This document shows positions 1-10,500 of a stretch of 27,322 nt of DNA, one piece after another. Numbering within the stretch: the stretch's first letter is position 1; each line of letters starts with the position of its first letter. The position numbers were made by a program, and so were the translations under genes. Source of the DNA: Paraphysomonas bandaiensis (Eukaryota; Chrysophyceae); NCBI GenBank assembly GCA_965644295.1, contig CBFFRP010000600.1:1-27322 (forward strand), read 5' to 3'. A model generated the notes under the pieces. It did not search any database, had not been told where the DNA came from, and saw only the letters and a program-made list of their open reading frames with translations.

Positions 1-148
1 GGTGGAAAATCTGCTGGTGTGCTTAAATATAGAACCGTTGTGAGCGGAGCGCTTGATTTACTAGCGAACCCCACATTAGGCAATATATATATAATCACTG
101 TGTGGGTATATAAACTAAAGAGTGTAACAACAGCAACTAAGGTGGAAG
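1..148 (+). other. 5' leader of the Ty3/gypsy element
   Basis: This stretch precedes the gag ATG at 149 and should be the untranslated leader between the 5' LTR (outside the window) and gag. It is AT-rich and holds a TATA-like string (tatataaac, about 108-116). No convincing primer binding site could be assigned: TGG occurs at 2 and at 15, but neither is followed by a stretch I can match to a known tRNA 3' end. Confidence 0.5.
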
Positions 149-1966
149 ATGCAAACTCCCGTTGGTAGGAGTAGCCCTAAGAGCCAATCTGGTTCTGAAG
201 GCAGTGTTAAAGACAGTGTTAAGGAGGATCTAGAGCCTTCAATGCTCGAAATCATTCTTGCACGTTTCGATGCCTTGGAAAGGAAATTCGATACGAGAAT
301 AGATGACTTAACGTTGAGAGTCACGCGACTCGAAGAGCGAGCCTCACGTAGAGGTACACCTGTCGGCTCTAGAGCGCAGAGCCCCACGATTTTAAGGGAA
401 GATCAAAATATCCCAGGGGCAGATGAATCAGTTACGAAAGGAACACCTACAGTTCCTGACACGTTGCCGAAACCGGTAAAGAAACGTGATACAAGGAGAT
501 ACTCTACTCTGCATAATTTAGCGGAGCACTATCGCACTCCTTGGCGGGATGAGTCTGTAAGAGAACTGTTGGAGGAGGAAGATACTTCTACTGCTCAGTC
601 AAGTGGCAATGCTGAGGAGGATGGCGATCAGGTGGCTTCAGAATTCCCTACTAGAACTCAAGCTCTGTTAGGAGGCAAGAAACCAGGGAAGCTGTTCAGG
701 GAATTGAAAAAGAATGCCAACATTCCAAATGTGCAACAGACTGTTGTAATGCGTGAGGAAAGAACTTGCAAAGTTCGTATCAATGAACTTAAGCTTTCTA
801 AAGTGGCTAGAGCTGTCAAACAAATCTTGGATTTTCAAGAAGAGGAACAGACCACTGTGCGTCTACAAAAGGTTGTTTCTGGAGAATTAAGAGATCATCT
901 AAGAGAAGTATATCATCTCGGTCATGCGGAGATTTCAGAGATGGATTTGTCAGACTTACTGCGTGTAATTGCAAAGGAAACTCGGGTTTTTAATTGTGTG
1001 GGATTCTATGAGGAGCTACGAGATTCTCTTAGACACATAAAGATTATGGAGTGGAGGAAAGTGACAACTGTCACGTTCGAACAGTTTTACTTCCAACAGT
1101 TGAAACTTATTGATTTGTTTCGAACCATGTTATCCATAATGCTGGAGTTTAATAAGGATTGGTGTCCCAGAGTAGATGACAAAGAATATGGGCTCGTAAG
1201 ATTATTCAAAAACTTGAACGATAGGGATTATGTTCGTTATGTCTTTGGGTGCATGAATAAACTACAGTTTGACACGATGAACGAGTTCTTTGATGAATTT
1301 ACGGCCATTTTAGTAGATCATTATCAGATTTGCTTAGCAGCTCGTCAGTTACCGTTTGAGGCTAACATTGAGGCTAAAAACAAACTTGATGAGTACAACA
1401 AACGGAAAAGGGATTTGTTTTCCAAGAATAATGAGAAACATCCGTCTCCGATGCGGTCTACTTCTTACAAGGACTATGATCATCGGAATAACAGAGATTC
1501 ACATGCTCTCACTCACATTGATGGATATGTTTCTGATGATTCGGATTTTGATCGAGGTCCGGAGCAGATAAATCTCGAATACCCCAGTTCTTCAGATGAT
1601 GAAGAGGGTAACATTGATTTACGTCGTGGCTCAGCCAAGGACGTTACTTCATCGCAGGATCTGGAACCTGATCCTACAGCAGTTGTTAATGAGCAAGAGG
1701 TTTCTTTTATGGCTTCTTCTCAGGATAAACCTGCTGGTGATACGAGTTCGAGAGTTGAGAAATTCGGTTGCCTGAGGCAGATGTTGTATGGGAAATGCAA
1801 CAAGCCACAGTGCAAATACAACCACAATTCTCAGTGCTTGAGAACCTCGGCTGTTGAGATGAGGGATAAGCTCAATGCTTTCCTGAAAGCTGAGGATGGT
1901 TCCACGGGTAGAACCAATCCAACTTCTATCTTGAGAAGGGATCGCTTCGGCGATTCCCGACCTTGA
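149..1966 (+). CDS. Gag-like structural polyprotein with C-terminal CCCH zinc finger
   Basis: A 605-residue protein starting at the ATG at 149 and ending at TGA 1964-1966. Its position directly upstream of pol in the same frame identifies it as Gag, which would form the cytoplasmic particle and bind the element RNA. Residues about 25-70 are rich in charged and hydrophobic heptad-like spacing and may form a coiled coil. The middle (about 190-420) is the likely capsid region, with no motif I can name. Residues 430-530 are acidic and serine-rich. Near the C-terminus C541, C550, C555 and H559 form a C-x8-C-x4-C-x3-H finger. This replaces the usual retroviral CCHC knuckle and is the probable nucleic-acid-binding part. 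The assignment rests on context and the finger, not on capsid homology. Confidence 0.8.
   Translation: MQTPVGRSSPKSQSGSEGSVKDSVKEDLEPSMLEIILARFDALERKFDTRIDDLTLRVTRLEERASRRGTPVGSRAQSPTILREDQNIPGADESVTKGTPTVPDTLPKPVKKRDTRRYSTLHNLAEHYRTPWRDESVRELLEEEDTSTAQSSGNAEEDGDQVASEFPTRTQALLGGKKPGKLFRELKKNANIPNVQQTVVMREERTCKVRINELKLSKVARAVKQILDFQEEEQTTVRLQKVVSGELRDHLREVYHLGHAEISEMDLSDLLRVIAKETRVFNCVGFYEELRDSLRHIKIMEWRKVTTVTFEQFYFQQLKLIDLFRTMLSIMLEFNKDWCPRVDDKEYGLVRLFKNLNDRDYVRYVFGCMNKLQFDTMNEFFDEFTAILVDHYQICLAARQLPFEANIEAKNKLDEYNKRKRDLFSKNNEKHPSPMRSTSYKDYDHRNNRDSHALTHIDGYVSDDSDFDRGPEQINLEYPSSSDDEEGNIDLRRGSAKDVTSSQDLEPDPTAVVNEQEVSFMASSQDKPAGDTSSRVEKFGCLRQMLYGKCNKPQCKYNHNSQCLRTSAVEMRDKLNAFLKAEDGSTGRTNPTSILRRDRFGDSRP
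1964..1966 (+). promoter_or_regulatory. In-frame TGA between gag and pol (candidate readthrough stop)
   Basis: Gag and Pol occupy the same frame (149 and 1967 are both congruent to 2 mod 3). Only this TGA separates them, in the context CCT TGA TGG. The Pol side has no ATG in frame until about 2138, just upstream of the protease. Pol is therefore more likely made as a Gag-Pol fusion by stop-codon readthrough, as in gammaretroviruses, than from its own start. A recent nonsense mutation in a single Gag-Pol ORF is the alternative. Confidence 0.65.
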
Positions 1967-4900
1967 TGGAAGGACCATTGCGTGCGGGGAGCGCAGGATG
2001 TCAGTGTAGTTAATGGGTGTGACGGGGATGACGATTGTTGCTTACAATTTGAAGAGTCTACATTCACGGCGGCATTGTGTTCTGTGCAAACCGAGGGGCA
2101 AGCTAAGCTGTATGCTTGTTTTCCTAGTACGCGAAAAATGACATCAGCACATACTGTAGCTAGGCTAATAATGAACAATAACTTGAGAGAGAATTCGGAA
2201 AAATTGATCACCGTACTTTGTGATACGGGAGCGCTTTCAGCTAACTACGTGTCTAGGGGTCTGGTTGAGAGTTTAATGCCAGAGCTAAACCCCGAATTTT
2301 TATACGATGCGAATCATAGAGTAGTATTGGCGGATAGTACTACTATAAAAACAGTCACACAAGGAGTCAGACTCAATCTTTTGTTGGCTGACCCTTATGG
2401 AAAACAGTATCAGTTCAAAGGGGATTTCCTAATTATTGACATGAAACATAATGATGTCATACTTGGATTGCCGGCACTTACTGGTACTTTGTATCCCTTT
2501 ATGTGTGAATTGATGAGGCATGCTTTTGAACAAACATCTTATGAGATAGAAAGTGATACCAAGAAGATTTCGACTCACGATGATTTGTCTGGTTTAGAGC
2601 ATGGACAAATAGTGGAACCATGGTCTAAAGCGAGTACTCAAATTGCACCGGAGGAAGAGGATTCCGAATTGCCGGTTCAATTTAAAGAAGCTTTGGTATT
2701 CTTAGGAAAGACTAGAGCGGAAGCTTTAAAAGACTATGAACAGTTGTTGGAGACCCATGTTAGTAGTGAGATGAAGGAACAAACAAATGTGATGCATCTC
2801 TTACGAACTAAAGCGGTTAAAGTCTTTGTACCAGATGAGTGGTCTGGTGTAAAGGGTGTTGAACCTTTAAAAATTAAGTGGAAAGATACACTTCCGGATC
2901 GGATCAAACCCAAGGCGAGGCCTATTAACCCGAAGCTATGGGAAGCCTCAGAGAAAGAATTTCGTCGTCTGTGTGGGTATTTTTACCGGAAGAGTAGATC
3001 GCCATGGGCTTCTTGTCTTGTAGTAGCGCCCAAGGCTACACCTCCTTATATTCGATTTTGTGGGGATTACGTTAAGATCAATGATCATATGCATGTGGGA
3101 AACTACACTATTCCCAATGTCAAACATGAACTTGACAAGATCATTAATTTTCCATATTATTTGGATATAGATCTTACAAATGCGTTTCATCAAATACCTT
3201 TAGATGAGGAAACTTCCGAAAAATTGTCCATTCAAACGCCATGGGGACAGTTTGCACCTAATTTCATGCCAGAGGGTATAGCGCCTGCTACTGGTGTTCT
3301 GCAAGAGGTTGTTCGGGAGATATTTGCCGATTTTTCAGACTGGGCTATCGTTATCTTTGATAATATGCTAATACTAGCCAACGATCCCCAGGATGCTTAT
3401 GAAAAGTTGGAACGAGTTATTGACAGATGTCTGGAGAGAAACATCAAGTTGAAAATGGCTAAGAGCTGGCTTGGTTTTAAGAAAGTTAATTTTTTCGGAT
3501 ATGTATGCAAACACAAATCGTATGAAGTGTGTCCGGATAAAAAGGAAGCGTTGGCAAACATACCTATGCCAACATCGACTAAACAAGCTAGATCTTTGAT
3601 AGGCAAGGGAGTTTTCTTTTCCAGCTTCACGCCAAAGTATTCTGACTTAGTAGGTCATTTAACGGACCTTACTAAGAAATCTTTCAATTGGAATAAATCT
3701 ACTTGGCGTCATGATTATGAAGCTGAGTACAAACGTTTCATAAAAGGTTTACAAGATGCTTGTGAGCTCTTCTACCCTGATTATGAGTTAGAGTGGATTT
3801 TACGGACTGATGCAAGTGAGCTAGGTATAGGTTCTGTACTACTACAACGGAAGATATTACCGTCAGGAGAAGCTCAATTGCAACCTATTGCCTTTATCTC
3901 TAAAAAGTTTTCAGAGCAAGCAATGAAATGGGCTACTATAGAGCAGGAGGGCTATGGTATCTACTATTCGGTTAAACAGCTAGCGTATTACTTAGTTGGA
4001 AAGCAGTTTACAATAGAAACAGACCATAACAATTTGCTCTGGATGGAAGCGTCTGAGGTACCAAAAATTGTTAGATGGAGAATATTCTTGCAATCATTCA
4101 ATTTTAAAATCCGACATATTTCGGGAGCACAAAATTGGTTAGCAGACTGGTTATCCAGGGTACACCAACTGGCTTATCTGTCGGGCATGTTCTTGGATGA
4201 TTCTATGTGGGATGATGCCAATTTTCTGGGAGAGGACTGTCAGGATTCTGAGTATTTCTCATTCCTAGGAAATTTTATGGACCCGTCGGATCTCAGTGAC
4301 CAAGAACAACCTTCCATGAATATATCTCGTGAGGAATGCTTGCGTGAGGTACACAACTCTCGCGTGGGTCATCTTGGAGGGAAAGCTACTTGGATTCGTC
4401 TCAATAAACGTTTTCCAGGGCATGGAATACCATATCAGGTAGTAGCAGAATATATATCCAACTGTCCAACTTGCGTGAAAACCCGGTTAGCCATGAAGGA
4501 AGCACTTATTCCCATAGTGCGCAACCTAAAACCACCGGGGGCTCGCAGTGCTATTGGAATTGATGCAGTGGAGATTACTCCACATGGCAAGGACGGTTAC
4601 ACTCATATCAATGTGATAGTGAACCTTCACACAAAGCTCGTTTTTCTGGAACCAGTAAAAGGAGTAACGGCTTTGAATTTAGCGAATACTGTTTGGAAGT
4701 ATTGGTCCTATTACGGTCACACGGACGTCGTGATTTCAGACCAGGGTCCGGATTTAACTTCGGATCTATTCCAACAGCTAACGGAGTACATGGGAATGCG
4801 CCATACGTTTAGTATAGCCAACCGACATGCGAATGGCTCAGAACGTATCATAGGTGAGGTAGTACGTCACCTACGAGCTCTAGTATATGATGCTAGCGAG

Positions 4901-5956
4901 CGTCAAGAGCGCAAGGATGTTTTTGAAGATCCTAGCTGGATCGCCAGTGTCCAACACATTCTTAACTCCGAAGTGTCATCTGAGACGGGATTCTCACCAT
5001 TCGAGTTGACTTTTGGATCGGAGGACAAGCGTTATTTTAACGTGGACACCGACTCTGTTTCCCAGGATGCGCATGCACGACTTAAACGTTTTAATGATAA
5101 CCTTCGTGAGCTCAGGGCAGCTTCGCATGCTTATCAACAGCGCCTTGTGCAAGAGCGGGCTAGCCAAGGTATACCGGCCGACAAGCAGAACAGATATCAG
5201 CCGGGAGATCTTGTTTTGTTCGACAAGGGTGCTAAAGTCCATCCTAAGATGTCTCACCGTTATATGGGTCCTTTCAAAGTCATATCTCAATACAAGAATG
5301 ACATTGATTGCAGACATTTGGTGACAGGACAAGTTATGAAAGTCGATGTGCGGGAGGTTAAACTTTTTGCGGGTGATCAAGACACAGCGTATAACATGGC
5401 TTGTAGAGACCATGAACAGCATGTGATTGACACGATTCTATACTACAGAGGTGATAGAGACATCAGAACCTCTCTAGTTTTTACTGTGAAATTTCAGGAT
5501 GGTGATGTTCGTGACATTCCATTCAGTAAGGATATTTTTGACTCTATTCCATACGCCGATTTCTGTTCTAGGAAAAGATATTTGTATCATCTTATTTATC
5601 CGGTTAAAGAGGCAAAGGAATATATTACAAAAATCCGTAAGCAGCCCATTACTAGTTTTCAACCAGGTGATGAGGCTTATATTGACTTAAGAGTTTTCGG
5701 GGACTTGTGGTATGAAAGCCTGGAGTTACCGGATTCTCATTTGATTACTTATGTTGCACGTTTTGTCTTCACACATTGGTATCACAAAAGTTCCAAACGG
5801 ATACTCTCAACTAAAAATGTGTTGACTAAACAAACTTTCCGACTTGATAATTACCATATCCATTGTTTCGCCCATAAAGAATTTGATTCTTCTACAATGG
5901 TCTTGGTAGACGAGGAATTTGCCAGCAAATTTCCACAAGTCAATCAGTCGGTATAA
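1967..5956 (+). CDS. Pol polyprotein: protease, reverse transcriptase, RNase H, integrase
   Basis: Residues here are counted from the GTG codon at 1982. The protein copies the element RNA into DNA and inserts it in the genome. A retropepsin DTG motif is at D81, with ILG near 160. RT has the motif A aspartate at D397 (IDLTNAFHQIP) and a motif C reading IFDNML at 459-462, where xxDD is usual. RNase H carries D610, E654 or E656, D681 and D722. Integrase shows an HHCC finger (H791, H797, C828, C831) and D861, D920, E954. A GPY/F-like stretch (HRYMGPFKVI) lies near 1092-1101. About 220 further residues follow; around 1150-1200 they have a faint chromodomain-like look. Termination is at TAA 5954-5956. 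Expression is probably by readthrough of the gag TGA, as there is no ATG in the first 50 codons. Confidence 0.9.
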   Translation, partial: WKDHCVRGAQDVSVVNGCDGDDDCCLQFEESTFTAALCSVQTEGQAKLYACFPSTRKMTSAHTVARLIMNNNLRENSEKLITVLCDTGALSANYVSRGLVESLMPELNPEFLYDANHRVVLADSTTIKTVTQGVRLNLLLADPYGKQYQFKGDFLIIDMKHNDVILGLPALTGTLYPFMCELMRHAFEQTSYEIESDTKKISTHDDLSGLEHGQIVEPWSKASTQIAPEEEDSELPVQFKEALVFLGKTRAEALKDYEQLLETHVSSEMKEQTNVMHLLRTKAVKVFVPDEWSGVKGVEPLKIKWKDTLPDRIKPKARPINPKLWEASEKEFRRLCGYFYRKSRSPWASCLVVAPKATPPYIRFCGDYVKINDHMHVGNYTIPNVKHELDKIINFPYYLDIDLTNAFHQIPLDEETSEKLSIQTPWGQFAPNFMPEGIAPATGVLQEVVREIFADFSDWAIVIFDNMLILANDPQDAYEKLERVIDRCLERNIKLKMAKSWLGFKKVNFFGYVCKHKSYEVCPDKKEALANIPMPTSTKQARSLIGKGVFFSSFTPKYSDLVGHLTDLTKKSFNWNKSTWRHDYEAEYKRFIKGLQDACELFYPDYELEWILRTDASELGIGSVLLQRKILPSGEAQLQPIAFISKKFSEQAMKWATIEQEGYGIYYSVKQLAYYLVGKQFTIETDHNNLLWMEASEVPKIVRWRIFLQSFNFKIRHISGAQNWLADWLSRVHQLAYLSGMFLDDSMWDDANFLGEDCQDSEYFSFLGNFMDPSDLSDQEQPSMNISREECLREVHNSRVGHLGGKATWIRLNKRFPGHGIPYQVVAEYISNCPTCVKTRLAMKEALIPIVRNLKPPGARSAIGIDAVEITPHGKDGYTHINVIVNLHTKLVFLEPVKGVTALNLANTVWKYWSYYGHTDVVISDQGPDLTSDLFQQLTEYMGMRHTFSIANRHANGSERIIGEVVRHLRALVYDASERQERKDVFEDPSWIASVQHILNSEVSSETGFSPFELTFGSEDKRYFNVDTDSVSQDAHARLKRFNDNLRELRAASHAYQQRLVQERASQGIPADKQNRYQPGDLVLFDKGAKVHPKMSHRYMGPFKVISQYKNDIDCRHLVTGQVMKVDVREVKLFAGDQDTAYNMACRDHEQHVIDTILYYRGDRDIRTSLVFTVKFQDGDVRDIPFSKDIFDSIPYADFCSRKRYLYHLIYPVKEAKEYITKIRKQPITSFQPGDEAYIDLRVFGDLWYESLELPDSHLITYVARFVFTHWYHKSSKRILSTKNVLTKQTFRLDNYHIHCFAHKEFDSSTMVLVDEEFASKFPQVNQSV

Positions 5957-6127
5957 AGTGTTCCTACTCTTATTTTTACGATGTGAAATTTTCCAGTATT
6001 CTCCGAATTACATCTATAATATGATAATAATACTCCATGGTGGTTCGTTTTGATGGCTATTTCAAACCTAGTCCCATTGACATGTGTGCGACCATGGATT
6101 TCTCACAAAAACGAGGGGGGGAGGCAG
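5957..6127 (+). other. Retrotransposon 3' untranslated spacer with polypurine tract
   Basis: No ORF. The purine run gagggggggagg at 6113-6124 lies three bases before the proposed LTR start and fits a polypurine tract priming plus-strand DNA synthesis. The rest is AT-rich spacer following pol. Confidence 0.65.
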
Positions 6128-6552
6128 TGTGACCACGTGGCATTTCCTATGCCCTATCTACGTGGCTATAGTACCAGAACTGCATGCATTGCCCACTCAG
6201 GACCCTATAATATTAGTTTAGGACCCTATATCAAGAACATTATATCATCAGGATCCTATACCATGTCTAGGATGCATATTCTATGTTATACTTATTAAGA
6301 GGGGGTAATGAGCTGTGATGTACCTACACACTGAATCAACGTTCAGGTGTGATGTCCACTTTATCTGCTGATGATGATGTACACTATGATCTGCTGATGG
6401 TGACTTCACGCAATGTGAAACCTGCCACAAATTTATAATAAAGTTATGTGGGTCAGTATTCCAGTGTAGCAGTTGCAGTGTATACTTCCATAGGAATACG
6501 TACTGGCATTACCCATACTACCCTATAGGGGTGCAAGTACATATATATCACA
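6128..6552 (+). repeat. 3' LTR of the Ty3/gypsy element (right end tentative)
   Basis: Starts TGTGACCACGTGG right after the polypurine tract. The proposed end TCACA at 6548-6552 makes a perfect 5-bp inverted repeat with the start. Inside are three copies of aggaYcctata (6199-6209, 6220-6230, 6250-6260) and two of tctgctgatgRtg (6364 and 6390 on), which look like U3 promoter repeats. An AATAAA lies near 6438. A later end cannot be excluded, because the 5' LTR needed for comparison is outside the window. The left boundary is much firmer than the right. Confidence 0.5.
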
Positions 6553-7543
6553 TCAACGGAGAATGGATATTATATACTCGAGGTGCACGAGTGTTCATAC
6601 CAGACTCAGTGGGGAATCAATTGTGATATGCAATACCGGGTATGCAGGGTGGTATTTACGTATAACCTGGATATTAGGGATTTTGGGTTCTTGAATGCTA
6701 AAATACACCAAAGTGGCGGTATACTGTTTTTGTAAGGGAATTTAGGTAGAAAGTAAAACGTAGGATGTAGTGTACTATTAGTATGCGGTTATACGTTGCT
6801 CCTAGGTTGCTGTGTGTATTCAGTTTATAGAATAAACACGTTTCTGTGGGTGGTGGTGACGTTGCAGGGTGTTGTGATGTTGTTGAGGAGTAGGAGTGTG
6901 TGTAACATGTATGCTATGGTGTTATGCACTTGTTTAGGCTTAACCGAAGTGCTTGGTGCCAACGATCTTGTTGCACTGGCGGTGTTACCTGCGTGGTGAT
7001 TTCTGGCGGAAATCACTAACTGGGCATTAGGTTATTGCTTAGAGTAGTCATAGCATTAATAATACATTGTTCTTACACTTGCGTGTTTGTGTGGTATACC
7101 TGTACTGCGAGCCGTGATTCTGGTTATCAAACCGGGTTGCGTCATACTACAGTACCACTGACATAAAGAATATGTAGATGTAGATTAACATATTATTACT
7201 GATGTTGTTATTCGTGCACCAATACTGTGGTATAAATTAGCCTCACTCTACCAGACTAGTAAAGAGGCAACAAAGTAATAATCAGCCTTTCTTTCTTGTA
7301 ACCCTAACCCTACTGTAATCGAAATATTATGTTATTGCATTTCTGTTTCTTGTACACGCTGGATACCACGCAACTTCTGTCACACGTTGTGTTGTGCATA
7401 CTTCGGTTGGTTAAGATTTTTGTCCTCCACAGAATGTATCAGAGTTCAAATTCAGTTGAATCATCGTTGTCATAATTGTCACCAAATCTGATAAAAAGTA
7501 ATTATTGTTAAAATCACAAAATACATATTCGAGTTTTTTATCC
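6553..7543. other. Intergenic AT-rich region, no gene recognised
   Basis: About 990 bp between the LTR and the stop codon of the giant receptor gene, which ends at 7544 on the other strand. Short ORFs here have no recognisable product. A two-unit telomere-like string (ccctaaccct, 7302-7311) is present but too short to interpret. The 3' UTR of the giant gene must lie at the right-hand side; no canonical AATAAA was found for it. Confidence 0.5.
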
Positions 7544-10500
7544 TTACACTTCTTTGAATATGTCAGGCCATTCGAGCTCACTATCAGAGGAGAAATCCAT
7601 ATCTAGCAGATGCGAAACATTACTCACAGCACTGGAACCATCGGGTGCGGTATTGTGTTGAAGTGTGAGACTTGTTTTCTCAGCAGGTCGAAAATTACTG
7701 GAATCACCATATGAAGAATTTGAAACAGCAGCAGCATCTTCGGCATCTGTGTCAGCAGCAGCAATGAGATCAAGTTCAGTTGCTGGTAGAAGTGGGTCGA
7801 TGGTGGTATCGGGCCCCACTTCTACAATGGAGGGGAAATCATTCATGTGTCGCTGCTTATGGATAGTATGGTCACTGCTGGAGAGGTGACGGGGACTGTT
7901 TCCCTCTTCCGTGGCTACATGAGCACTATCAGTATTCAGATGCTGAGTTCCCTCCTCTCCAGGAACACAAGAAGGAGCAGGTGACACTAATGCTGGGCAT
8001 TGACCAACTTTATTCGAAATTCGCTCTTCAGCTTGATTTTTCCACGCGGAGAGATATTGGTATCCGACATACACTACAAGTAGCAACAGAAAAATGAAAT
8101 GTATGGGATGATTCCACATATACTGCCACATCATGATCAGAGATACTGCAAAGAGTGGCTGGAGAAGATGAATGATCATGCGCTGCCAAGTGCTGCTCAC
8201 TGCGCCGAGTTGTTGAATCAAGAGAGATAACAGAGCTATCACAGAGAAACGTCTCAAATACGTTCGACCTGAAGGTACCACTGCACCACTTCTATAGTAA
8301 AATTCACTTCTGTCTTTCCAATTCTTAGCCACTGCACCCGGATAAAGGCTGTGATAGGACCGCACAATTGCGCTCTCCAATTGATACGGGAAAAATTTGG
8401 CAACATTTACGGATACAAACGTATACTGAGGCGTATCAAGTATCAGATCGTTCGTTTCTTCTGACCTATTGCTGATACTTTCAATTGCATTGTAGAGTGC
8501 AGTTTGAGCAGCCATGACTTCATACCGGACTAAACTTGGAATGACAAAATGAATTATGGCAACTTCAGACGACTCATACAGCAAAATCTCAAATAGAAAT
8601 TGCAGTATGCATGCAAAAAGAAACATCATCTGCCACTCGAGTCCTCGTTGCAGACCTCGTAACATAGAGTAAAAAATAAAGCAGAGATTCAACAGCACAA
8701 CCAAAGCCCACATTATGCCTTTTAGAAACTTTGAAACAACGTAGGTGTGGCGAAATCTGCAAAACCACAACACAGCAAATATGAGATATCAGCAGTGGTT
8801 TATTAGTGTATCATTAATAGTCAACTCACTCTTCCTCTGATTTCGTATCAAATATTTTGGCTGCCGGTGACGCTACAAACACCAAGTAGGTAAGTATATT
8901 TATTGCGGTGAAGATTGGAATATCACATATGCAACATAAGAACGCTTTTTACCTCTACCGAGGACATCCAGCACAAACATGTGGAGCAGCTCCAGACCAA
9001 TATATATGTCTTCAATTTGATTCAATTTATTCCGCTTGAGAGCCACTTCCTTTTTTACAAAGGCAAGGTGTTCCTTCAGTGTTTTCTCAATAATACTCGC
9101 ATACTCTGGCTTGAATTGATCATTACTTCCTAAGCTGCAAGAAACACATTAAACGCAACAAAATGAAGAACATCACATTATACACATACCACCAGGCCAT
9201 CATAAACGCATCCTTTTGTCTAGTGGTTCTTAGGCATCTCATTTGCTCCGCAATATCAATGCACAGGTCTATATATAAATCATCCGTTGAGATGGACAGA
9301 ATAGTCGACGGAATTGCTGCCACTATATCCACTCCCTCGGACCGCCGGCTTACGGGACAGGGGCCGTAATAGGACTGAAAACTACTCGAATGTGGGTGAG
9401 GTGTACCCGTATTTCTGCTGATGCGCTGACTACGACTGGAACGACGTTCAATGATTTGTAAGGATGGATTTACTTCTGCGACGATACTGCCAAGCGAAGA
9501 TAGTGCCAACTGCTGGGCAGCAATACAAGAATATGGCAGGTGACGTGTGGTGGATTCAATCGATATGAAAGACGACGTTTTTCTCTTCCTCCCCACACTA
9601 CTCTTAAATTGATCAGATAAATTAGTAGTTATGGCTGACACTCGTCTGCCAAATTGAGCAGCACGCCGTTGGATCTGACCGTTTATTTGCTCAGCAGCAT
9701 TTTGCCTTGAGCAGCATGCAGTGGGAGCAGCTAGAATGTCGAATATAAAATCGACAATTGCATTTCCGAACATGCTGAAGATGGAGCATATAACAGAGGC
9801 AATCATGATAGCCTAATGAACACATACAGACGAGATGTAAAGACCAATGCTAATATGGAGAAAGGGGTCTATGTACCTTCAGAGTAACCTCAGGGCTAAC
9901 AAATACACACGAGTATCCCCCAACCGTGTCATCATCTTCAACCCACTGACACACTTTCTGGGACGAATCTAGCATCGACTTCTCAGTTGCGCACTGTGAG
10001 GCAGTGATATGAGCCTCGCATTTTCCATTGTCTTCTGGATACTATATGAACGTCATTAGCATTACGAAAAACTATATTAATGCAACTATACCTCAAAGTC
10101 ATACAACAACGCCAGGAAAAACATCAGCATAGAAAGTGTCGTTAACAGGTGCAGCAACACTCGAATTCTTTGGTTCACTGTATTCGTATAATCTTTTGAG
10201 AGAACTAAAGCTATGTAACGATGATGGCTCTTAAGCTCTCTCCACAATCGACTCCACGGCGATTCTGTGTTGTACACTGCCGGGAAAACTTCCTTTACAT
10301 ACGAATGAAGTCGCATTTTCATCGAGTCCGTGGTAATTGCATTTTGGGAAGCACTATTCACGTCTGGACTCGGGATTGTCGCACATTTTAATTTCTCCCT
10401 TTTGGAACCATACGCTGACGTTGCCAACATATAACACATTGCAAGGAATCCCATGCCCCAAACTGTCCCAAACAACAATACAACCAACAATACTGCTTGC

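Larger units (their letters stand above)
1..6552 (+). mobile_element. Ty3/gypsy-type LTR retrotransposon, 5'-truncated by the window edge
   Basis: Gag, then a Pol with protease, reverse transcriptase, RNase H and integrase in that order, then a purine-rich tract and a sequence beginning TGTGACC that fits a 3' LTR. Integrase after RNase H is the Ty3/gypsy (Metaviridae) order, not the copia order. Both ORFs are long and free of internal stops apart from the one TGA between gag and pol, so the copy looks young. No envelope ORF lies between pol and the LTR. The 5' LTR and the 5' target-site duplication are not in view, so element age cannot be estimated from LTR divergence here. Confidence 0.88.

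Noticed and set aside
1-60. tRNA-like or primer-binding-site sequence (GGTTC-like string on the - strand)
   Set aside because: No cloverleaf could be formed, and the base expected after GGTTC in a T-loop does not fit; not enough to call a tRNA or name the primer.
7299-7312. Interstitial telomere-like string taaccctaaccct
   Set aside because: Only two units; chance occurrence in AT-rich DNA is plausible.
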